The notes: a model not told the origin generated them from the letters alone. A stretch of DNA of 64,000 nt from Brachybacterium faecium DSM 4810 (GCA_000023405.1 CP001643.1:496001-560000), one strand, 5' to 3'. Numbered from the stretch's first letter, positions 44,925 through 53,752 are shown. Made by a program: numbers and translations.

Positions 44925-45155
44925 ATGTCCACCTACACCCTCGAGACCAACGGGGCCGTCTGCCCCTTCCCGCTGATCGACGCGAAGAACGCCATGCAGC
45001 AGCTCACCACCGGCGATGACCTCGTGATCGGCTTCGACTGCACCCAGGCCACCGACTCCCTGCCCCAGTGGGCCGCGGAGGACGGCCACGAGGTGGTCGC
45101 CTTCGACCGCGTGGGCGAGGCGGGCTGGACGATCACGGTGCGCAAGGGCGCCTGA
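44925..45155 (+). CDS. TusA/TsuB-like sulfurtransferase carrier
   Basis: A 76-residue TusA-fold protein with the motif CPFPLIDAKNAM; the first Cys is the persulfide carrier. TsuB (YeeD) proteins take thiosulfate sulfur from TsuA. It lies 67 bases after tsuA in the same direction, preceded by GGAAGGACC, and is followed by a hairpin over its stop codon. Confidence 0.9.
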   Translation: MSTYTLETNGAVCPFPLIDAKNAMQQLTTGDDLVIGFDCTQATDSLPQWAAEDGHEVVAFDRVGEAGWTITVRKGA

Positions 45156-45182
45156 GCCCGCCGCGGCGCATGCTCAGGCGCC
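45147..45182. terminator. Bidirectional hairpin across two stop codons
   Basis: GGCGCCTGAGC and GCTCAGGCGCC form an 11-bp perfect stem with a 14-base loop. The left arm includes the stop codon of the TusA-like gene and the right arm the stop codon of the convergent alkyltransferase-like gene. Confidence 0.75.
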
Positions 45183-45467
45183 GCCCGGGACGCTCCCGCG
45201 CAGGGCGCGCAGATCCACGCGGCCCCCGACGAACGGCACGTGCTCCCGCGCCAGCAGCGCGGGAGCCGTGCCGTCGTGGCATGTCGCAGGAGTGCCGTCG
45301 GCACGGATCACCCGCCACCAGGGGATGTCCTCGGAGATCCGCGCGACGATCCGCCCCACCTGGCGCGGAGGCAGGCCGGCCTCCACGGCGATGTCGCCGT
45401 AGGTCATCACGCTGCCGGGCGGGATCCGCGCCGCGATCGCACGGACCGCCTCCTCGGGCTCTCGCAT
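45174..45467 (-). CDS. Alkyltransferase-like protein (ATL)
   Basis: A 97-residue protein of the O6-alkylguanine-DNA alkyltransferase fold. It has the HTH-like segment GSVMTYGDIAVEAGLPPRQV and the motif IPWWRVIRADG, where methyltransferases have the reactive IPCHRV. With Trp in place of Cys it cannot accept alkyl groups; ATL proteins bind O6-alkylguanine and hand it to nucleotide excision repair. The length is normal for actinobacterial ATLs. It is convergent with the thiosulfate genes. Confidence 0.88.
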   Translation of the reverse strand: MREPEEAVRAIAARIPPGSVMTYGDIAVEAGLPPRQVGRIVARISEDIPWWRVIRADGTPATCHDGTAPALLAREHVPFVGGRVDLRALRGSVPGGA

Positions 45468-45585
45468 GGTGCCGCCCTTCCTCGGAGCTGATCGGCCGAG
45501 CCCCGGAGCCGCCGCGCCGAGCCCGCGCCGGGGGTGCTCGTGCTGGGCACGATATCCCGCAGCACGCGGCGCCGGGCCGTGCGCG

Positions 45586-45718
45586 CAGGCGCGCCGGCGC
45601 GAGCGACGAGGAGATCATGGAGGCGATCTGGGTGGCCGCCGAGATGCGCGCCGGAGGGGCCTACGCCCACTCGACGGTGGCGCTGGACGCGCTGGGCGGG
45701 CACCAGCACGGGGAGTGA
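45586..45718 (+). pseudogene. C-terminal remnant of a carboxymuconolactone-decarboxylase/AhpD-family gene
   Basis: The frame ending at TGA 45716-45718 reads RAGASDEEIMEAIWVAAEMR followed by AGGAYAHSTVALDAL, which is the usual C-terminal third of CMD-family proteins. Upstream, the expected catalytic CxxC helix is missing. A neighbouring frame around 45550-45600 reads TRRRAVRAGA, hinting at frameshifts. No start codon with a ribosome site is present. Confidence 0.6.
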
Positions 45719-45818
45719 GGCCGGGCGCGCATCAGGGTCGAGCGCGGACGCCGTGCGGGCCGGCGTGATCGGCGGCCGGTGTGACGGCGGCGCATCGGGC
45801 TCCAGCGGAGCGCGGCAC

Positions 45819-46586
45819 TCACTGCTTGCCGAGCACGCCGTCCCCGCCGTCCACGTTCAGGAGCGTCCCGGTGACGAATGCCGCCTCGTCGGAGCACAGC
45901 CAGACCGCAGCGTCCGCCTGCTCCGACGGATCGGCCATCCGCTTCATCGGGATCGCGGCGGTGACCGCCTCGTACTGCTGAGGCGAGGAGTCCTTCCACT
46001 CAGCCAGCGCGGTGGTGAGGGTGGCACCGGGGCAGATGGCGTTCACGCGGATCCCGTGCGCCGCGTACTCCAGCGCCGCGGTCTGCGTCATGCCGTTGAC
46101 CGCCCATTTGGTGGCGTTGTACGGGGACAGCCCTGGGCTGCCGTTCTTCCCGGACATCGATGAGGTGTTCACGATCGCCCCGGAGCCCTGCTGCTCCATC
46201 TGGCGCAGCTCGTGCTTCATGAACCCCATGGTGCCGAAGACGTTCAGCCGGAACATCCGCTCCCACACGCTGCGGTCCTGCTCGGCGAAGGGCGTGGAGG
46301 CGGCGCCGACGCCGGCGTTGTTGTGGGCGAAATCCAGCGCACCCCACAGCTCGACGACCCGGGCGACCATCTGCGCGGCGAAGTCCTCGTCGGAGGCGTC
46401 ACCCACCATCACCTCGGCGACGCCGCCGGCGTCGCGGACGAGCTGCGCCGTCTGTTCGACCCCGTCGGCGGCGATGTCCATGAGCAGCACGCGCGCACCG
46501 GCTCGTGCGAAGGCGAGCGCGCTGGCCCGGCCGATCCCGTCTCCCGCCGCAGTGATGAGGCCGTTCTTTCCCGACATGTCAGGCAT
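45819..46586 (-). CDS. SDR-family oxidoreductase
   Basis: A 255-residue classical short-chain dehydrogenase. The cofactor motif is TAAGDGIGRASALAFARAGA (Ala replaces the first Gly), then NNAGVG, the catalytic YNATKWAV and GIRVNAICPGATLT. Many such proteins are annotated as glucose or hydroxysteroid dehydrogenases, but the substrate is not predictable. The start is ATG 46586 behind AAGGAGA. The C-terminus ends soon after the usual GTLLNVDGG. Confidence 0.88.
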   Translation of the reverse strand: MPDMSGKNGLITAAGDGIGRASALAFARAGARVLLMDIAADGVEQTAQLVRDAGGVAEVMVGDASDEDFAAQMVARVVELWGALDFAHNNAGVGAASTPFAEQDRSVWERMFRLNVFGTMGFMKHELRQMEQQGSGAIVNTSSMSGKNGSPGLSPYNATKWAVNGMTQTAALEYAAHGIRVNAICPGATLTTALAEWKDSSPQQYEAVTAAIPMKRMADPSEQADAAVWLCSDEAAFVTGTLLNVDGGDGVLGKQ

Positions 46587-46895
46587 GGGATCTCCTTGGA
46601 TTCGATGAGCATGGACTGCTGTACTGCACGATAGCGAACGACCGGTTCCCGACGGTCCCGCACCCGCGAGGCTGCACATCGTGGCCGCCCGGCTCGGGCA
46701 CGGCCAGGTTGACTGCTTCCGAGGACGCCGACGGCACCCGCCGCCGGAGAGCGCACCATGGCTTGCTCCCGTGCGCGGAGACGGACGACGAATCCGCCTC
46801 CATCCAGCTCGCCCCCTCCACTGCCATCGAGGCGGGCACCGTCGTCTGAGCACCTCCGCCCCGGGGTCCCGGGGACCCCGGGGCGAGCGCCGAGC
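46587..46895. other. 309-bp gap between the SDR and sulfatase genes
   Basis: No intact gene is supported. The plus frame ending at TGA around 46849 reads ESASIQLAPSTAIEAGTVV, which looks like a protein C-terminus, possibly a remnant, but no family is recognised. A strong hairpin follows at 46857-46885. Confidence 0.4.
46857..46885. terminator. Terminator hairpin of the sulfatase gene
   Basis: CGCCCCGGGGTCC and GGACCCCGGGGCG form a 13-bp perfect stem with a 3-base loop, 10 bases downstream of the sulfatase stop codon on the minus strand. Confidence 0.75.
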
Positions 46896-48332
46896 TCAGC
46901 TCTCCTCCGCCCAGGGGTCGCCGGAGGCGTGCTGCCAGGCGACGAGCGAGGCCGCCAGGCGGTCGCGGGTCCGCGCGCGCGCCGCATCGGAGGCGACGTC
47001 CTCCGTCTCGCCCGGGTCCGTTGCCAGGGCGTACAACTCGTCGCGGCGGAACGGTCGCAGGTGGCGGATGAGCTTGTGCTCGCCGTCGGAGGCCATGCGC
47101 GCCCGGTCCACGTAGGCCGCATGCACCACCTCGCGCGGCCCCGGCGTGCCCTCCGGCGCCGTGAGCAGCGAGCCCAGGTCCTTGCCCTGCACGCCCGGCG
47201 GCACCGGTGCCCCGGCGAGGCCGAGCAGCGTGGGCAGCAGATCTGCGTGCAGGCTCAGCGGGTCGAGCACCCGCCCCGCCTCGATGCCGGGGCCGGCCAG
47301 CAGCAGCGGCACGCGCAGGCTGTGCTCGTACAGGCTCTGCTTGCCCATCATCCCGTGCTGGCCGAGGGAGAGCCCGTGATCAGCGGTGTAGACCACGAGC
47401 GTGTTCTCGGCGAGGCCGCTGCGCTCGAGGTGCGCGAGGATCCGCCCGATCCCGTCATCGAGGTGGCTGATCATCCCGTAGTAGTCCGCGAGGTGGCCGC
47501 GCACCTCCTCCGGGTCGCGCGGCGCGGCGGCGAGGTTCTCGTCCCGCTCGCCGAAGTTCGTGGCCTCCACCGGGTCGGTGCGGAAGTTCTCCGGCAGCGG
47601 CACCGCCGCAGGATCGGTGCGGTCGTAGAGCCGCGCGAACTCCTCCGGCGGTGTGCGCGGATCGTGCGGTGCGGTGAACGCGGCCCAGAGGAAGAACGGC
47701 TCCGGACCGTCGGCCCCTGTGTGGTCGTCGGCCCCGGGTCCCCCGCCGGCCCCGGCCCCCGCGTCAGGCGCGGCGCCTCCGCCGGCCGTCCCACCCGCAC
47801 GGTGCTGGTGCGCCTCGAGCAGGTCCGTCACGGCCTGCACGAACACATCGGTGGAGAAGCCCTCGGCGAGGTGCCGCGCCGAGTCGGGGTAGGCGCCAGT
47901 GGGGTCGAAGTCGTGCACCGGCACAGCAGTGTGCTCGCTCATCCCGCCGAAGAAGATCTGCGCCCCGTCGTCGAAGGAGCGGTGGAAGGATTCGGTCCCG
48001 TTGTGCCACTTGCCCACCCCATAGGTGCGGTAGCCGTTCTCGCGCAGCACCTGCGGGAGCGTGGGCGCATCGGGCGCGAGCTCGTGCGCCTCCGAGGTGC
48101 CGATCCCGAGCCCGGCGGTGGCAGCCAGCACCTCCCGCCCCGAGAGGATGCTGGCCCGGCTCGGCGCACAGATCGCGCCGGTCATCCCGCCCTGGCAGTG
48201 GTGCCGGGCGAGGCGCGTCCCCCGGGCGGCCAGAGCGTCCAGCTGCGGGGTGCGCACCGGGGAGCCCGCGGAGCCGAGCACGTCGTGCCGGTGGTCGTCG
48301 GCGATGAGGAACAGGATGTTGGGGCGGGGCAT
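46896..48332 (-). CDS. Type I sulfatase (formylglycine-dependent)
   Basis: A 478-residue sulfatase/alkaline-phosphatase-fold enzyme. Metal-binding begins at NILFLIADDHRHDVLG. The C-x-P-S-R site GAICAPSRASILSG has the cysteine that a formylglycine-generating enzyme would convert. Further motifs are YGVGKWHNG and VVYTADHGLSLGQHGMMGK. No signal peptide is seen, so it is probably cytoplasmic. A Gly/Ala/Asp-rich insertion near residue 200-230 is unusual. The start is ATG 48332 (MPRPNILF). It is divergent from the BBE oxidase gene. Confidence 0.92.
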   Translation of the reverse strand: MPRPNILFLIADDHRHDVLGSAGSPVRTPQLDALAARGTRLARHHCQGGMTGAICAPSRASILSGREVLAATAGLGIGTSEAHELAPDAPTLPQVLRENGYRTYGVGKWHNGTESFHRSFDDGAQIFFGGMSEHTAVPVHDFDPTGAYPDSARHLAEGFSTDVFVQAVTDLLEAHQHRAGGTAGGGAAPDAGAGAGGGPGADDHTGADGPEPFFLWAAFTAPHDPRTPPEEFARLYDRTDPAAVPLPENFRTDPVEATNFGERDENLAAAPRDPEEVRGHLADYYGMISHLDDGIGRILAHLERSGLAENTLVVYTADHGLSLGQHGMMGKQSLYEHSLRVPLLLAGPGIEAGRVLDPLSLHADLLPTLLGLAGAPVPPGVQGKDLGSLLTAPEGTPGPREVVHAAYVDRARMASDGEHKLIRHLRPFRRDELYALATDPGETEDVASDAARARTRDRLAASLVAWQHASGDPWAEES

Positions 48333-48549
48333 GGGGCCTTCCGGGCAGGGGCCGACCGTTCGGCAGGGCGGGACGCGGGGCGCCTCCCATCCCACCAGCT
48401 GACGCGGCCGCCGTCGAGCCGGGACGCTGCGCCGCAGCGTGCCGATCGGTGGTGCGAGACGCCGCGCTGCGCCACCCGTTGCCGGTCCCGACCTGCGCGA
48501 GTACGGTCAGGAGCACGATCAGGTTCGCCGACGCAGGGGGTTCGAGTCC

Positions 48550-49959
48550 ATGGAGACCACAGGCGGACCTCCGGTCCCCGAGGCGAGGCCCGCGCTGGAG
48601 CGGCTGCGCGCACGGGTGGAGGGCAGCTACCTCGAACCCGGCGACGCCGACTACGAGAGCGCCCGCAGTGTGTGGAACGGGATGATCGACCGCTACCCGC
48701 TGGCGATCGTCCGCGCCGCCTCCACGGCGGATATCGCCCCCGTGCTCGAGGCCGCGCGGGAGACCGGCCTGCCGCTCGCGGTGCGCGGCGGCGGCCACAA
48801 CATCGCCGGCCTCGGCACCGTGGACGACGGGATCGTGCTCGACCTCGGCGGCCTGCGGGACGTGCACGTCGACCCCGCCACCCAGCGGGTCACCGTCGCG
48901 CCCGGCGCCCGCTCGGCCGACGTCGACGCCGCCACCGTGCCGCACCGCCTGGCCATCCCCCTGGGCACGGTGTCCCGGCCCGGGATCGCGGGGCAGACGC
49001 TGGGCGGGGGAGTGGGCTGGCTGATCCGCCGCGCGGGCCTGGCCCTGGACCGGCTGGTCAGCGCCGAGGTGATCACCGCCGACGGGACGCAGCGCACCGC
49101 GAGCGCGACCGAGAACCCGGACCTGTTCTGGGGGCTGCGCGGGGGCGGCGGCAACTTCGGCGTGGTCACCTCCTTCACCTTCGAGGCGGTGCCGCTGCCG
49201 GATCCGATGCTCGGCGTGAGCCTCTACTACCGCAGGCCCAGCTGGCGCAGAGCGCTCGCCGCCTTCGAACGCTGGTCGCGGGACCTGCCCGACGGCCTCA
49301 CCTCGATCGTGACGTTCATGCCGGCGCCCGAGACGGCCGGCACCGACGACGAGACCTGGCTGATCATCCGCTGCGCCCACGTGGGCGAGGACGAGCAGCA
49401 GGGGCAGCGGCTGCTGGACCGACTGCGCCGCGCCGCCCCGCCCGACGAGCAGACCACCGGCCCCATCGACTGGATTCGCTGGCAGTGCGCGGTCGACGAC
49501 CTCTACCCCGACGGCTCCCGCGGCTTCTGGCGCAACATCGCGTTCACCGAGATGGACGAGGGGGCGCTGGACACGATCCTCGACATCGCGGCGGCGATCC
49601 CGGGCCGCGGCACCGGCGTGGACATCCACCACCTCGGCGGCGCCTTCGCCCGCGTGCCCGAGGAGTCCACCGCCTTCCCCAACCGCACCGCCCGGTTCTG
49701 GATGACCATCTACGGCTTCTGGCAGGAGGAGGGCGAGGACACGCGCATGAGCGCCTACGCGGATCGCTCCCGCGCCGCGATGCGCCGGCTCGGCGAGCAG
49801 GGCGAGTACGTGAACTTCCGCGCCCGTGAGTACACCCGCCCCGTCACCGACTTCACCCGCGCGATCTACGGCGAGCAGAAGTACCGCCAGCTGCAGCGGG
49901 TCAAGCAGCGTTACGACCCCGGCAACCTGTTCCGCGAGAACTACAACGTGGCGCCGTAA
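48550..49959 (+). CDS. FAD-linked oxidase, BBE-like (PCMH type)
   Basis: A 469-residue oxidoreductase. The FAD-binding PCMH domain spans about residues 40-220, with AVRGGGHNIAGLGTVDDG, whose His is the probable covalent FAD site, and GGGVGWLIRRAGLALDRL. It ends in the berberine-bridge-type QRVKQRYDPGNLFREN. Family members oxidise sugars, aclacinomycin-like compounds or reticuline-like alkaloids; no substrate is inferred. The start at ATG 48550 is weakly supported, but gives the usual length. Confidence 0.9.
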   Translation: METTGGPPVPEARPALERLRARVEGSYLEPGDADYESARSVWNGMIDRYPLAIVRAASTADIAPVLEAARETGLPLAVRGGGHNIAGLGTVDDGIVLDLGGLRDVHVDPATQRVTVAPGARSADVDAATVPHRLAIPLGTVSRPGIAGQTLGGGVGWLIRRAGLALDRLVSAEVITADGTQRTASATENPDLFWGLRGGGGNFGVVTSFTFEAVPLPDPMLGVSLYYRRPSWRRALAAFERWSRDLPDGLTSIVTFMPAPETAGTDDETWLIIRCAHVGEDEQQGQRLLDRLRRAAPPDEQTTGPIDWIRWQCAVDDLYPDGSRGFWRNIAFTEMDEGALDTILDIAAAIPGRGTGVDIHHLGGAFARVPEESTAFPNRTARFWMTIYGFWQEEGEDTRMSAYADRSRAAMRRLGEQGEYVNFRAREYTRPVTDFTRAIYGEQKYRQLQRVKQRYDPGNLFRENYNVAP

Positions 49960-50061
49960 GGGCCGGGCGCCGGCCGACGGAAGGACCGGGGCTCCGGCCG
50001 ACGCGCGCGACCGTGCGCCCGACGGGCCGTGCCCGCGGACGTCGCGCCCGGACCTGCGCGG

Positions 50062-50181
50062 TCAGTCCTCCAGCTCGAGCTCGAAGTCGTCGAGCACGTC
50101 GAGGATGTGGGCCGTCATGCGGGCCTCGAGATCGCGAGGGCTCTCGCGCAGCAGCTCGGTGACCTCGCGGTGCCGGGCCCC
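50062..50181 (-). pseudogene. C-terminal remnant of a GntR/FCD-family regulator
   Basis: The minus frame ending at TGA 50062-50064 reads ARHREVTELLRESPRDLEAR followed by MTAHILDVLDDFELELED. This is the typical last FCD helix of GntR regulators (HxxIxxAIxxxDxxxAxxxMxxHL). Only about 39 codons remain, and the frame runs directly into the remnant of another gene on the other strand. Confidence 0.6.
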
Positions 50182-50182
50182 G

Positions 50183-50281
50183 GCGATCCCGGTGCTGCTC
50201 GGTCTCTTCGAGGACGCGGTCGCCCAGGGGCACGGTCAGGACGACCACGCCTCGGTGCAGGAGATGTTCCTCGAGCACTGA
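50183..50281 (+). pseudogene. C-terminal remnant of a 3-hydroxyisobutyrate-dehydrogenase-like gene
   Basis: The plus frame ending at TGA 50279-50281 reads AIPVLLGLFEDAVAQGHGQD followed by DHASVQEMFLEH, which is the usual C-terminus of NAD-binding 6-phosphogluconate/3-hydroxyisobutyrate dehydrogenases. The remaining 260 or so residues are missing. It abuts the GntR remnant, so a deletion has removed the divergent pair's bodies. Confidence 0.6.
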
Positions 50282-50377
50282 GGCGGAGCCGCGCCGGGTG
50301 CGCGGGCGCGGCTCACGAAGACATCACGAACCAGGGGTGCGGTGAACCGTTCACCGCACCGAGAGAAAGGAAACCCC

Positions 50378-50689
50378 ATGACTGTTGTGGTCACCGCTGT
50401 GTTCCACCCGCTGCCCGGCCGCAAGGAGGAGCTGGCCACCGCGATGCAGGCCGGCATCGAGGCCGTCCACGGAGAGAAGGGCTGCGAGCTGTATGCCATC
50501 CACGACGCGGAGGACGGCACCATCACCATGATCGAGAAGTGGACCACCGCCGAGGACCTCGGCGCCCACGCCGGCGGCGCCGCCGAGGCCATCCTGCGCG
50601 GAGACATCGAGGACCTGCTCGAGAAGGACACCGTGGTCACCCGCATGACCCCGCTCCCGGTCGGCTCGAAGGAGCAGGGCCAGCTCTGA
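50378..50689 (+). CDS. Antibiotic-biosynthesis-monooxygenase (ABM) domain protein
   Basis: A 103-residue dimeric alpha/beta barrel domain. The start MTVVVTAVFHPLPGRKEELA and the conserved CELYAIHDAEDGTITMIEKW are typical of the ABM/YgiN group, which includes quinol monooxygenases. The start is ATG 50378 behind GAAAGGA; an in-frame ATG at 50342 lacks a site. It may help in quinone or oxidative metabolism; no more can be said. Confidence 0.88.
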   Translation: MTVVVTAVFHPLPGRKEELATAMQAGIEAVHGEKGCELYAIHDAEDGTITMIEKWTTAEDLGAHAGGAAEAILRGDIEDLLEKDTVVTRMTPLPVGSKEQGQL

Positions 50690-50814
50690 GCGGTTGAGCC
50701 GGCGGCTCCGGCCGTCGACCAGCCGTAGCCTGCCGGTGCGCCGTTTTCACCTGCGATGCGGCTCGGCGGCAGGTCAACCGGCGCCGCGAGTGAGGCGAAC
50801 CGTCAGAAGCCGAC

Positions 50815-50867
50815 ATCGATCGGCGAGCCCCGTCGCCGCTATGGCCGCGGGGGGCTCGCCGATCGAT
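50815..50867. terminator. Bidirectional terminator between ABM and PIG-L genes
   Basis: ATCGATCGGCGAGCCCC pairs perfectly with GGGGCTCGCCGATCGAT (17 bp) around a 19-base loop, between two converging genes. There is no other feature in 50690-50913. Confidence 0.85.
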
Positions 50868-50913
50868 CCAGCGTCGTGCTGCCGAGCGTGGCCAGGAGCC
50901 GGGCGTCGTGCCG

Positions 50914-53685
50914 TCAGTCGAGCGGACGCGCGGCGGCCGAGACCTGGTCGCCGGACTCGAACGAGGCGATCACCGTCACCTCGCCGTCCTCGATGATCGA
51001 CGGCAGGTCAGGCACGCGGATGTTCACGCGCCGCTCTCCCGCCGGCATGTTCCGCTCCATCTCGGCGAGGACGCTCTCACCGTCCCAGACGAGGACCTTC
51101 GCGGTCCCCTTCACCGGCGACTGGAAGACCGCCGTGATCCGGTCCTTCTTCCGCTCGACCGACGTGATCTCCAGGTGCGGGGCCGTCGGGCTGTGCCCGC
51201 CGAGCGGCACGCGGTCCCCGGCGCTCTGAACGATCGACAGCGGCGAGTCGATGGACCGTGCCGCCGTCGAAGGCAGCACGGCCTCCTTCGGCTCGGAGCC
51301 GGCGTCCTCCATCCCCTCGAGGGAGACCTGTCCCCAGCGCCAGGGGTCGGCGCGCACGCCGGCGAACGTGGACCAGCCGACCCGCACCTGAGCTGCCTGG
51401 TTCTGCGTGTCGGAGTCGTTGATCAGGACGTTGAATCCCATGTGGCTCGGATCGATCGCATCGGGAAGCACCTCGAACGGGATCTTGGCCTCCACGTCAT
51501 AGCCCGTGTAATTGTCCTCGCTCTCAGCCATGCTCACAGCGACCTCCATGCCCGGGGCGGTCTCCTCGGCGACCCCCTGATGGTTGTCCCGGTCCCGCCC
51601 CACTCCGGGCGGTCCAGTCATCGAGCCCATAGAAGGCATGATGCCGGCGATGAAGGTCTCAGCGGTGTTCGCGGCTTTTCCCCTGGGATCGACGTAGATC
51701 TCGATGGAGTCGGTGCGCCGCTGTCGCTTGTTGTCGTCGACCGGCAGGATCGTGCCACGCACGTCGTCGGCGACGGAGACGAAGACGTAGAGGTTCTCGT
51801 CGTCGAAGGTGACCCAAGAGTCGGCCCGTACGGAGTCCGTGGTGCCTCCCGGCGTGCCGATGCCGTCCCAGATGGTCTCGACCGGGATCGGCTCCCCGGG
51901 ATATTCGTCCTCGTGGCGGTTCCCGTCGATCACCGGGGCCGAATCGGCACGTTCGATGGCCCGGCTCGGCACCAGGTTCATGGTCACCGTCCGCTCGGCT
52001 GTGGAGCCGTCCGTGCTCGTGTGCAGGTCCACCGGCCAGGAGCCTTCATTCTCGGCACGGTTCGCGGTGGGGAGCGACTCATCGGTGTTGGCGATCTCGA
52101 CGGAGAGCGACGTGCTGCCGCCAGCGGTGACGGACCCGGTGTCGAGGGCCGGGGGAGCGGCGGTGAACCCTTCGGGAACATCGACCTCGACCGAGCCGCT
52201 GAGTTCCTGGGTGGAGTAGTTGCGGACAGTGATCGCGAGATCTCGGGCGCGACCCTGCCCGACGGCGAAGAGCTCCGGCACCAGAGCATCGAGATGCTTG
52301 AGACCGAGCTCTTCGGTCCATTCGCGGAACTCTCGGATCTCCTCGAGCGGCTCGATGCTCGCCTCGAGGGCTCCTGCGGCGCGGACGGGCCCGCTCGCGG
52401 TCCCGGTCGCACCCCCGGAATCCAGAACCAGGGTCGTCTCGATCCTGGCTGTCGCACCCGGCTCGACCGACGCATCGACAGTGACGTCGAACGCGGCTGA
52501 GTGGCTCTCCCCGGCGGCAAGTGCCGGCACGGGCTGAGAACCGCTGCTGTCCCATCCGTCCGGTCCCGCCAGCGCGACGGTCCCGGCGGGAAGATCTCCG
52601 CTCTGGGGCGCGGTGACGGTCACCGTGACGGTGAGCGGCTCCTCGGCGACGAACTCATAGCGCTCAGGAGCCACCTCCAGGAGGGTCCCGAGCGGCAGGC
52701 CTCCATCGATCGGCAGGGTCGCGCCGCGGAGCGCGGCGTCGTCCCCGCTCGTCGGGTCGCCCAAGGGAGTGCGCGTATGCAGAAGGGTCATCCAGGTGCT
52801 GGCGATCTCCTCCGGGTCCGACGGGCTGCCCTCACGTTCCGCCCAGCCTTGGGTCACGTAGGTCCACATCGCCTCGTCTTTGATCTCGGACCACCGTTTG
52901 CCGTGGGCCTCGCTCGGCGTGCCATCCCAGGCGCCGAAGACGAGATCACTGGTGACCGTCGGTTCGTATCCGCGGGCGACGGCCTCCGGCCCGGTCTCCC
53001 CGGTGCCGTTCGCTCCGCTGCGCAGGATGCGATAAGGCGTCCACGCCGTGAAGCCCTCGTCGAGATGCTCGGGGAATGCGGAGGGGTCTCCCGCCTGGAG
53101 GTAGGCCTCCAACGCGAACATGGCCGCCTGCTGATGGTTGCCGTGGTTGCCCTCGACCGCCGAGGGGTTCATCGTCACGATGACCTCGGGACGGGTCGCA
53201 CGCACCACGCGCACGATGCGTCCGAGCAGCTCGTCCCCTCCCCACACCTGCCGAGACAGCGGTGCGCTCGCCGTGTAATAGAAGTCGAGGGCGTCGAGGT
53301 TGTAGATGTGCTCGATGCCGGCGAGACCGACCGCATCCCGCTCCTCCGCCTCGCGGATGAGCCCGAGAGCCGGCCCCTCCTCGAGGCCGACGGCGTTGCC
53401 GCCGCCTTCCCCGCGGGTCGCGGTGATGACGCCGACCTTCATGTCGTGGAACTCGCCCCACTGCCCGAGGGCGGCCAGAGTGCCGGCTTCATCATCCGGA
53501 TGCGCTCCGATGAACAGGACATTGAGCTTCACGGCGTCTGTTCCTCCGTCAGCCAGGGCGCGTTCGGCAGGGGTGAGGGCGATGTTCGCTCCGGTGAACG
53601 CTGCTGCCAAGCCGATCGCGCCCGAGGCCTGCAGCACCCCTCGGCGTGAAAATTTCGGTGTTGACCTGTGGAGATGATGTTCCAT
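50914..53685 (-). CDS. Tat-exported PIG-L-type deacetylase with C-terminal binding domains
   Basis: A 923-residue multidomain protein. A Tat-like signal with SRRGVLQASGAIGLAAAF lies at residues 14-31. The LmbE/PIG-L deacetylase domain (about 55-330) has the zinc motif GAHPDDEAGTLAA and the second motif NPSAVEGNHGNHQQAA. A long middle part (about 380-600) resembles beta-sandwich NEW3-like domains. The part from about 600-770 looks like a CBM9-type sugar-binding domain (APVIDGNRHEDEYPGE, TDSIEIYVDPRGKA). The family removes acetyl groups from GlcNAc-containing or related compounds. It is divergent from the ROK regulator of the transporter/lyase locus and likely part of the same regulon. Confidence 0.85.
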   Translation of the reverse strand: MEHHLHRSTPKFSRRGVLQASGAIGLAAAFTGANIALTPAERALADGGTDAVKLNVLFIGAHPDDEAGTLAALGQWGEFHDMKVGVITATRGEGGGNAVGLEEGPALGLIREAEERDAVGLAGIEHIYNLDALDFYYTASAPLSRQVWGGDELLGRIVRVVRATRPEVIVTMNPSAVEGNHGNHQQAAMFALEAYLQAGDPSAFPEHLDEGFTAWTPYRILRSGANGTGETGPEAVARGYEPTVTSDLVFGAWDGTPSEAHGKRWSEIKDEAMWTYVTQGWAEREGSPSDPEEIASTWMTLLHTRTPLGDPTSGDDAALRGATLPIDGGLPLGTLLEVAPERYEFVAEEPLTVTVTVTAPQSGDLPAGTVALAGPDGWDSSGSQPVPALAAGESHSAAFDVTVDASVEPGATARIETTLVLDSGGATGTASGPVRAAGALEASIEPLEEIREFREWTEELGLKHLDALVPELFAVGQGRARDLAITVRNYSTQELSGSVEVDVPEGFTAAPPALDTGSVTAGGSTSLSVEIANTDESLPTANRAENEGSWPVDLHTSTDGSTAERTVTMNLVPSRAIERADSAPVIDGNRHEDEYPGEPIPVETIWDGIGTPGGTTDSVRADSWVTFDDENLYVFVSVADDVRGTILPVDDNKRQRRTDSIEIYVDPRGKAANTAETFIAGIMPSMGSMTGPPGVGRDRDNHQGVAEETAPGMEVAVSMAESEDNYTGYDVEAKIPFEVLPDAIDPSHMGFNVLINDSDTQNQAAQVRVGWSTFAGVRADPWRWGQVSLEGMEDAGSEPKEAVLPSTAARSIDSPLSIVQSAGDRVPLGGHSPTAPHLEITSVERKKDRITAVFQSPVKGTAKVLVWDGESVLAEMERNMPAGERRVNIRVPDLPSIIEDGEVTVIASFESGDQVSAAARPLD

Positions 53686-53733
53686 GGATGTTCCTTCCGT
53701 GGTCCGGGCGTCACCTCTGTGTGATGCCATTCA

Positions 53734-53752
53734 TACTTCTTAGCCTGAAGTA
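53734..53752. promoter_or_regulatory. Palindromic operator candidate in the ROK/PIG-L divergent region
   Basis: TACTTC-N7-GAAGTA is a perfect 6-bp-arm palindrome 49 bases upstream of the PIG-L start. A related half-site, AAGTAAGTA, lies just before the rok start, preceded by a TATAAAG -10-like sequence. ROK repressors bind such AT-rich inverted repeats. Confidence 0.55.

Noticed and set aside
46758-49829. Very long plus-strand frame opposite the sulfatase gene and out of phase with the BBE oxidase
   Set aside because: It is a GC-rich shadow frame: the protein is Arg/Pro/Gly-rich without domains, while both other frames encode clear enzymes with catalytic motifs.
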